Positions 6,153 through 11,976 of a stretch of DNA of 11,976 nucleotides are shown one piece after another; positions within the stretch are counted from its first letter, which is position 1; the number at the start of each line of letters is the position of its first letter. Position numbers and translations under genes: made by a program. Where the stretch lies: the NCBI GenBank assembly GCA_050246915.1, contig JBFWVD010000120.1:1-11976 (forward strand), written 5' to 3'. Below the pieces are notes generated by a model. That model was not told the origin of the DNA. It did not search any database and was given only the letters and a program-made list of their open reading frames with translations. The DNA is from JBFWVD01 sp050246915. Its GTDB lineage: Bacteria; Actinomycetota; Acidimicrobiia; Acidimicrobiales; Ilumatobacteraceae.

Positions 6153-7712
6153 ATGACGGCTACTCCAGATCACCGACACACATCTCGATGGAACCTCCCC
6201 AGGCCGCTGCGCCGGTACGGCGTGGCGCTCGCCGCCGCGATGGCCACGTTGGCGACGGTGATGGTTGCCGTGGCGATACCAGCCGGCGCCCGTCGGCCAG
6301 CCGCCATCTCGTTGGCAACACCGCCGAGGTCTGTCGCCATCGCGGTCAAGGCCAATGGCACCGGCCTGTGGGTCGCCCGCAGCGACGGACGGGTCGTCAC
6401 GCGAGGCACCGCGGTGAGCTTCGGCGATCTGGCGGGCAAGTCGCTCAACGCTCCAATCCGTCAAGTCATCTTGACGCCATCGGAGAACGGCTACTGGTTG
6501 ATGGCCGCCGACGGCGGGATCTTCTCCTTCGGTGATGCCCGCTTCTACGGATCGATGGGCGGCAAGCGCCTCAACGCCCCGATCGTGTCGATGGCCGCCA
6601 CGCCCTCGGGGCAGGGCTACTGGCTCGTGGGTTCTGACGGCGGTGTGTTCTCCTTCGGCGACGCTCGCTTCTACGGGTCCACTGGCGGCCAACGGCTGAA
6701 CCAACCCGTGAACGGCATCACCGCATCACCCACCGGGCGTGGGTATCGCTTCGTCGCCTCCGACGGTGGCGTGTTCAGCTTCGGCGACGCGGCGTTCTTC
6801 GGTTCGTCGGTGAGCGCTGCCAGTGCGTCGGGCATCGTCGCCAGTACGACCAGTGTGGTCGCCATGGCCCCGGCACCGGGGAACAACGGCTACTGGACGG
6901 CACACTCCGACGGCCAGATCGACTCCTTCGGATCGGCTCGAGCGCTCGGAGGCGGCGTGGCTGGACGTCAGATCACCGCATTGGGAGCATCACGTCAGGT
7001 GCATGGTTACGCCATTGTGAGCGACAGCGGTGAGGTCCAGGTGTTCGGAGCGCTCGACCCCGCGCTGGCCGGTCCCGAGGTCGGCCCGAGTGGGACTCGG
7101 TGCTATCTCGGGTTGCACGGATGGGGCTACTTCGGCGAGGGCGGTGTGCCCGGCTTCACCGGCACCAACATCCAACCCGACGGCAACATCGATCTCGGGT
7201 ACTGGCCGAACTACAAGCGCAATGCGCACATGTGGCTCTACTACGACGATCAGTTCGACTACCCGCGCTCGAGCTATCCGCAGGCCAGCTACGAAGGGGC
7301 GATGGCCGTTGTCAATGACGCCGTGTCCCGGCAGTCATGCGGTCAGATCGTCGTACAGGGGTTCTCGAACGGGGCGGGCTTCGCCGCCAAGATGTATTGC
7401 CGAGGTGAGACGTTCGGTGGTCGGGTGGTCGGCTACATCATCGATGATCCCGTGACCGACAGAGGTGTGGAAGGTTGCGCCCCGGCGCCCGGCGTGCAGA
7501 TCCGGTTGTTCCACTCGGACGATCTCATGCGCACCGCTGGTGCTGGTGGACCATGTCGCCCAGACCTCACCTGGTTCTGTGATGGCAACTGGCGCTACAC
7601 CGCTGCGCAGTACGACGCGCTCATCGGTGCGAGCAACGTCGGACCGTTCAAGCCCGGCCACTATCCGAGCAAGAACGAGTACGCGGCCATCATGAACAAC
7701 TGGTGGAAGTGA
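6153..7712 (+). CDS. Exported FSFGDA-repeat protein with C-terminal alpha/beta-hydrolase domain
   Basis: A 519-residue protein. Residues 1-47 are a long signal or anchor sequence: basic SRWNLPRPLRRYG, then a hydrophobic 23-44 with AGA at its end. Residues 70-300 are six units of about 42 residues. Each has the form GYWLVxSDGGVFSFGDARFYGS, with Asp at 78, 120, 162 and 204 exactly 42 apart and two degenerate units after that; the whole probably forms a beta-propeller. From about 315 a different domain begins: LGLHGWG (319-325), nucleophile elbow GFSNG with S405, an acid in RLFHSDD (D456 or D457), and His H503 in KPGHYP, giving a plausible hydrolase triad. Six cysteines (317, 396, 416, 442, 468, 476) suggest disulfides and an extracellular location. 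I chose the ATG at 6153 because it starts the signal peptide; the in-frame ATG at 6090 adds non-signal residues. AAGGTG stands just before it. The substrate is unknown. Confidence 0.85.
   Translation: MTATPDHRHTSRWNLPRPLRRYGVALAAAMATLATVMVAVAIPAGARRPAAISLATPPRSVAIAVKANGTGLWVARSDGRVVTRGTAVSFGDLAGKSLNAPIRQVILTPSENGYWLMAADGGIFSFGDARFYGSMGGKRLNAPIVSMAATPSGQGYWLVGSDGGVFSFGDARFYGSTGGQRLNQPVNGITASPTGRGYRFVASDGGVFSFGDAAFFGSSVSAASASGIVASTTSVVAMAPAPGNNGYWTAHSDGQIDSFGSARALGGGVAGRQITALGASRQVHGYAIVSDSGEVQVFGALDPALAGPEVGPSGTRCYLGLHGWGYFGEGGVPGFTGTNIQPDGNIDLGYWPNYKRNAHMWLYYDDQFDYPRSSYPQASYEGAMAVVNDAVSRQSCGQIVVQGFSNGAGFAAKMYCRGETFGGRVVGYIIDDPVTDRGVEGCAPAPGVQIRLFHSDDLMRTAGAGGPCRPDLTWFCDGNWRYTAAQYDALIGASNVGPFKPGHYPSKNEYAAIMNNWWK
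6363..7052 (+). repeat. Coding repeats of 126 bases (42 residues), plus-strand gene
   Basis: Six consecutive units within the gene starting at 6153. Units 2-4 are well conserved (DGG-I/V-FSFGDA core at residues 120, 162 and 204); the first and the last two are degenerate. Spacing of the core is exactly 126 bases. The same unit occurs in opposite orientation in the neighbouring gene. Confidence 0.85.
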
Positions 7713-7723
7713 CCTCGCAGTTG

Positions 7724-7741
7724 CGTCACTGATAGGTGACG
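7724..7741. terminator. Small hairpin at the convergent gene ends
   Basis: CGTCAC, loop TGATAG, GTGACG form a six-base-pair inverted repeat. It begins 12 bases after the stop of the plus-strand gene and includes the stop codon of the minus-strand gene. It may act as a compact shared terminator, but the stem is short and no T-tract follows. Confidence 0.35.
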
Positions 7742-9387
7742 AGGTTCGGGCGGGGCACGAGCGACAACACCTCCGTCGGCGAGAACAGGTTCGTGTCCTC
7801 GTCGAGGAACAACTTGAATCCGGTGTAGAAGGGCGCCTTGCCGCAATAGCGCTGCAGATCGCCGAGCTTTGCCTGACGTCCACCGAACCCATCGCAGTGG
7901 AACACCGAGGCCAGGTTCGGTCGATCCACGATCACTGCGCGGTTGCGGACCATCTCGTCGGTGAACTGATGCACGACGAACAACTTCTCGGGCAATCGGT
8001 TGGCGACAACGAGCGCGTCGAGCCACGCCGACACCTCGTTCACCTCCGAACCGTCGACCGAACCGATGACGCGCCCCGGTATCTGGCTCGGCCCGACATG
8101 CCATTCCGGGTCGAGGGCCAGACCGACGTTGGGCAGGCGTAGCAACGGTTCCAACGCCTTGGCCTGAGCCAGGAAGTCACCGCGTCCGGGCTGGAGGTCG
8201 AGGATCACGAACGCGTGGCGGCGAGTGGCCTCGGCAATCCAGGGCTCGAGCGCACTGAGGGCCAGTGGCGTGCTGTAATCGCCGTCGGCTCCGGGCGATC
8301 TGTTGGCGATGGTGGCGATGATCTCGAGCGCAGGCACGACGTCGCTGCCGACCGTGCCGTACTGACGGGCACGGTCGATCACCGCTTGAACCGCGGCCGC
8401 CGGCGGCTTCTCACCGAGGACACCGAGCAGCGGACTCGCTGGCGAGCCGTAATGCGCCACCAGCATGCGTCCCCCGGCGAACACCTCGGTGGTCCCACCG
8501 GGCAGCAGCGCACGTCCTGAGCCGATGAGCCACAGCCCGCCTGCGGGGCGCGCCACGATCGCCACCGCGGCACCATCGGGTCGAGCACCATCAGGCGCCG
8601 CGACGCCGAACCCGTACAGATCGGCGCCGGCGGTGACCATCCAATAACCCGTCGATCCGGGGACCGTCGCCATCGCCACCATCGGCGCGCTCAACGCTGT
8701 CGATCCGGTGGAACCGAGGAAGGGCGCGTCACCGAACGAGAACACCCCACCGTCGGACGCCACGAGCCGATAGCCCGCGCCGGTCGGCGAGCTCGTCATG
8801 GCGATCACCGGTTTGTTGAGCGTCATCGAGCCGGTCGATCCGAAGAAGCGCGCATCACCGAACGAGAACACCCCACCGTCGGAGGCCACCATCCAATAGC
8901 CGGCGCCCGATGGCGTGGCGGCGAGACCAACGATCGGCTGGTTCAACCGCATACCGCCGGTCGACCCGAAGAACCGCGCATCGCCGAACGAGAACACCCC
9001 GCCGTCGGAGGCCACGAGCCAGTAGCCCGCCCTCGTTCGCGTCGCCGCCATCCCCACGATGGGAGCGTTGAGCGACACCTGCTCGAGGTCACCGAATGAC
9101 GCCGCGCCCCCGATGCCGACGACTCTTCCATCGGCGTCGGCCAGCCACAGTCCAACCGGCGCAGCGGCCGCCGCAACGGGACGCATCGCCGAAGCGACGT
9201 CCACATCGGGCGCACCACCGCGACCCACCACGATCGCGCCGGCCGCGGCTGCGGCGTGTTGTGTGTCGGGGTCTGTCGCGGGCGCCGCCGCGGCGCTCGT
9301 GGGCCTCACGGCGATGGTCAGCATCGCAACGCCGACGATCAGCGTGCGCACGCGTCCGATGAACCTGTCGTTCGCCGTCACCGGCAT
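7726..9387 (-). CDS. Exported FSFGDA-repeat protein with conserved TIM-barrel-like C-terminal domain
   Basis: A 553-residue protein. A signal peptide (1-35, GRVRTLIVGVAMLTIAV then SAAAA) is followed by an Ala-rich spacer. Residues 79-262 hold four clear 42-residue units, with DG at 86, 128, 170 and 212 and the core GYWLVASDGGVFSFGDARFF, then degenerate units to about 300. From about 308 to the end is a separate domain beginning VAHYGSPASPLLGVLGEKP. It has strand-like segments rich in acids: VPALEIIATI, VILDLQPGRGDF (D397), VGLALDPEWH (D426, E428), LFVVHQF and FHCDGFGG. I recall this domain as a conserved actinobacterial secreted module of unassigned function. The regular strands ending in Asp/Glu suggest a TIM barrel, possibly a glycoside-hydrolase relative. 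The start is set by AAGGGG five bases upstream of the ATG. Its stop is 13 bases from that of the convergent repeat gene. Confidence 0.85.
   Translation of the reverse strand: MPVTANDRFIGRVRTLIVGVAMLTIAVRPTSAAAAPATDPDTQHAAAAAGAIVVGRGGAPDVDVASAMRPVAAAAAPVGLWLADADGRVVGIGGAASFGDLEQVSLNAPIVGMAATRTRAGYWLVASDGGVFSFGDARFFGSTGGMRLNQPIVGLAATPSGAGYWMVASDGGVFSFGDARFFGSTGSMTLNKPVIAMTSSPTGAGYRLVASDGGVFSFGDAPFLGSTGSTALSAPMVAMATVPGSTGYWMVTAGADLYGFGVAAPDGARPDGAAVAIVARPAGGLWLIGSGRALLPGGTTEVFAGGRMLVAHYGSPASPLLGVLGEKPPAAAVQAVIDRARQYGTVGSDVVPALEIIATIANRSPGADGDYSTPLALSALEPWIAEATRRHAFVILDLQPGRGDFLAQAKALEPLLRLPNVGLALDPEWHVGPSQIPGRVIGSVDGSEVNEVSAWLDALVVANRLPEKLFVVHQFTDEMVRNRAVIVDRPNLASVFHCDGFGGRQAKLGDLQRYCGKAPFYTGFKLFLDEDTNLFSPTEVLSLVPRPNLVTYQ
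8704..9150 (-). repeat. Coding repeats of 126 bases (42 residues), minus-strand gene
   Basis: Four units with exact 126-base spacing. Two copies share an identical 29-base block (8729-8757 and 8855-8883), and the third, at 8981-9009, differs from it at two positions. That closeness points to recent duplication or gene conversion of units within this gene. Confidence 0.85.
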
Positions 9388-9392
9388 GGCAA

Positions 9393-9398
9393 CCCCTT
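9393..9398 (-). promoter_or_regulatory. Ribosome binding site of the minus-strand repeat gene
   Basis: AAGGGG on the minus strand, five bases before the ATG at 9385-9387. It selects this ATG over the in-frame ATG 15 codons upstream. A TAGCGT hexamer (9416-9421, minus strand) is a possible -10 further up, but no matching -35 is visible. Confidence 0.6.
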
Positions 9399-9582
9399 CG
9401 CACCGCGGTCCGGTCACGCTATCGATCCCCACGGCTGCGGAACTTCAACCGCGTTCGACACGGCTGCACACGGTCTTGGGTCCGTCGTAGTACCCACCCG
9501 TGCCGGCAGCGTCGCACGATCCGGTGGCAAGAGTTTGGTGAGAGTCCGGCTCCGGCCGATGCGGAGCAGCACCGGTCACGGT

Positions 9583-9588
9583 TACGGT
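9583..9588 (+). promoter_or_regulatory. Probable -10 box, leaderless GTG start of the protease gene
   Basis: TACGGT, then six bases, then GTG at 9595. There is no Shine-Dalgarno before the GTG or before the ATG at 9601. The fit to the TANNNT-N6-start pattern favours GTG as the start of this gene and probably of the whole three-gene operon. Confidence 0.5.
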
Positions 9589-9594
9589 CCGATC

Positions 9595-10475
9595 GTGGCT
9601 ATGCGGGGTCGTGTGGTGCTCGGGGTCGCCGGCGGCATCGCCGCGATCGCACTCGCCACCGTGGCGTTACGCGACAGTTCCGACGATCCGCCGTTGACCA
9701 AAGCCGAGGTCGATCGGTCGATCGAAGCAGCGGTCGACAAGGCCGAGAAGGCAGCCGCAGCAGAGCCGGCTCGCTCGGTCACTGTGTTCCAGACCATCCT
9801 GCCGTCGCTGGTCGTCATCCAAACCGATCGTCGTTCGGCCACGTCGGTCAACCCCGGCGCCAACGGCATCGCATCGAACGGCACACCTGATACGAGCGCT
9901 CCCAGCGACTCGACCGAGGAATCGTCCGACCCCGACGCGCCGGGTGAGGCCGACGCCGGTCTCGGAACCGGAGTCATCATCAACTCAGCGGGCGACATCC
10001 TCACCGCGCATCACGTCATCGCCGGGGCAACGTCGATCGAGGTGTCGTTCGCCGATGGCACACGATCCACGGCGGTGGTCAGTTCGCAGGAGCCGGACAA
10101 GGACATCGCCGTGCTTCGGGCCGATCGCGGTCCCGAAGTGATCGTGCCCGCCGTGATGGGCGGCGGAGTACGAATCGGCGATGAGACCTACGCGGTCGGC
10201 CATCCCCTCGGTCTCACGGGTTCGCTCAGTGCTGGCGTCGTGTCCGGCCTCGGCCGATCGATCCCCCTTCCCAATGGCGTCGAACTCGACGGACTCATCC
10301 AGTTCGACGCCGCCGTCAACCCCGGCAACTCCGGTGGGCCGTTGTTGAACCGCGACGGACAAGTGGTCGGCATCGTGACCGCGCTGGCGAACCCATCCGA
10401 TCAGAACTACTTCATCGGCATCGGCTTCGCGGTGCCCATCGAGACTGCGGGCGGAGCCGCTGGGGCACCGCCGCA

Positions 10476-10479
<4 letters not shown>
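9595..10479 (+). CDS. Membrane-anchored HtrA/DegP-like serine protease without PDZ domain
   Basis: A 294-residue trypsin-like protease of the HtrA (S1C) type. An N-terminal anchor (about 5-25, RVVLGVAGGIAAIALATVAL) leaves the protease outside the membrane, followed by a charged helical stretch (residues 34-60). The catalytic triad is complete: H140 in LTAHHVIAG, D170 in PDKDIAVL, and S246 in NPGNSGGPL. GLGTGVIIN precedes the His as in HtrA. Residues 78-121 form a Ser/Asp/Glu/Pro-rich insertion at the position of the regulatory LA loop. The protein ends at APPQ just after the protease domain, so the PDZ domain of normal HtrA proteins is missing. It probably cleaves misfolded or specific envelope proteins. 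The stop overlaps the MoxR start as ATGA, which implies translational coupling. The GTG start is inferred from the upstream hexamer; the ATG at 9601 would shorten it by two residues. Confidence 0.88.
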
Positions 10480-11546
<1,067 letters not shown>

Positions 11547-11976
11547 GCGGCTGTTGCGCCAACTCGAATGGCGCGTCATCCGTCGACTCGACGGCCGGCT
11601 GCAGGGCAACTACCGCACGCTCTTTCGAGGCGCGGGCATCGACCTCGCCGACCTTCGGGCCTATGAGCCCGGCGACGACGTACGCCACATCGACTGGAGT
11701 GTCACGGCCCGCACCGACGCTGTGCACGTACGCACGTTCCACGAAGACCGGGAGCTCACCGCATGGCTGTTGCTCGATTGCTCGCCATCGATGAGTTTCG
11801 GCGCCGACGCACGACCCAAGGCGCTCGTGCTCACCGAGATCGCCACAACCATCGCTCGGTTGCTCACGCGAGGCGGAAATCGCGTCGGAGCCATCTTGTA
11901 TTCGAGCATCGAGTCAGGCCGCACGATCCCGCCGCGCACCGGGCGCACCCATGTGTTGCGGCTGCTCCGTGAGCTG

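Noticed and set aside
5135..6704. Two minus-strand open frames (5135-5905 and 5895-6704) opposite the propeller gene and the first repeat gene
   Set aside because: Both are complements of signal-peptide-bearing genes, run through the terminator hairpin region, and contain low-complexity Arg/Gly/His sequence.
8704..9150. Regular 126-base repeats considered as a CRISPR array or other non-coding repeat
   Set aside because: The units are in frame, the period is a whole number of codons, and variation between units is mostly silent, so they are coding repeats.
9256..9594. N-terminal extension of the protease by 113 codons
   Set aside because: It would overlap the start of the divergent minus-strand gene and place a Gly/His/Arg-rich stretch before the membrane anchor; the anchor begins right after the GTG at 9595.

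Overview
The window is high-GC DNA with dense, codon-biased genes. It most likely comes from an actinomycete chromosome, and class Acidimicrobiia (Ilumatobacter-like) is my best guess. That guess rests on three things: secreted proteins with 42-residue FSFGDA repeats, a lipoprotein and exported-protein content typical of Gram-positive high-GC bacteria, and several genes that appear leaderless, with a -10-like hexamer six bases before the start codon. Taxonomy is inference; no rRNA or marker gene is present. I see no tRNA, CRISPR array, transposase or phage gene, and no gene-free stretch longer than about 210 bases.

Left part (1-4753): the end of a large alpha/beta-hydrolase-domain protein runs tail to tail into an aldo/keto reductase, with a perfect hairpin between them. 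The reductase is divergent from a short-chain dehydrogenase. Next come a secreted lipoprotein of unknown function and a cytoplasmic alpha/beta hydrolase, each with its own apparent leaderless promoter. The enzymes look like ordinary small-molecule oxidoreductases and hydrolases; no shared pathway is evident.

Middle part (4754-9387): three exported proteins. The first is a lactonase-type beta-propeller closed by a strong hairpin terminator. After it come two convergent genes whose products share an N-terminal tract of 42-residue FSFGDA repeats. The C-terminal domains differ: one is an alpha/beta-hydrolase fold with a GFSNG nucleophile elbow, the other a conserved actinobacterial domain that looks TIM-barrel-like. 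This pair is the most unusual item in the window, because it suggests a common surface or substrate-binding scaffold joined to different effector domains.

Right part (9595-11976): an apparent operon of a membrane-anchored HtrA-like serine protease without a PDZ domain, a MoxR-family AAA+ ATPase (ATGA overlap) and a DUF58 protein (32-base overlap, cut by the window end). MoxR and DUF58 proteins are a known chaperone-like pair. The protease coupled directly in front of them suggests a membrane quality-control or complex-assembly unit.
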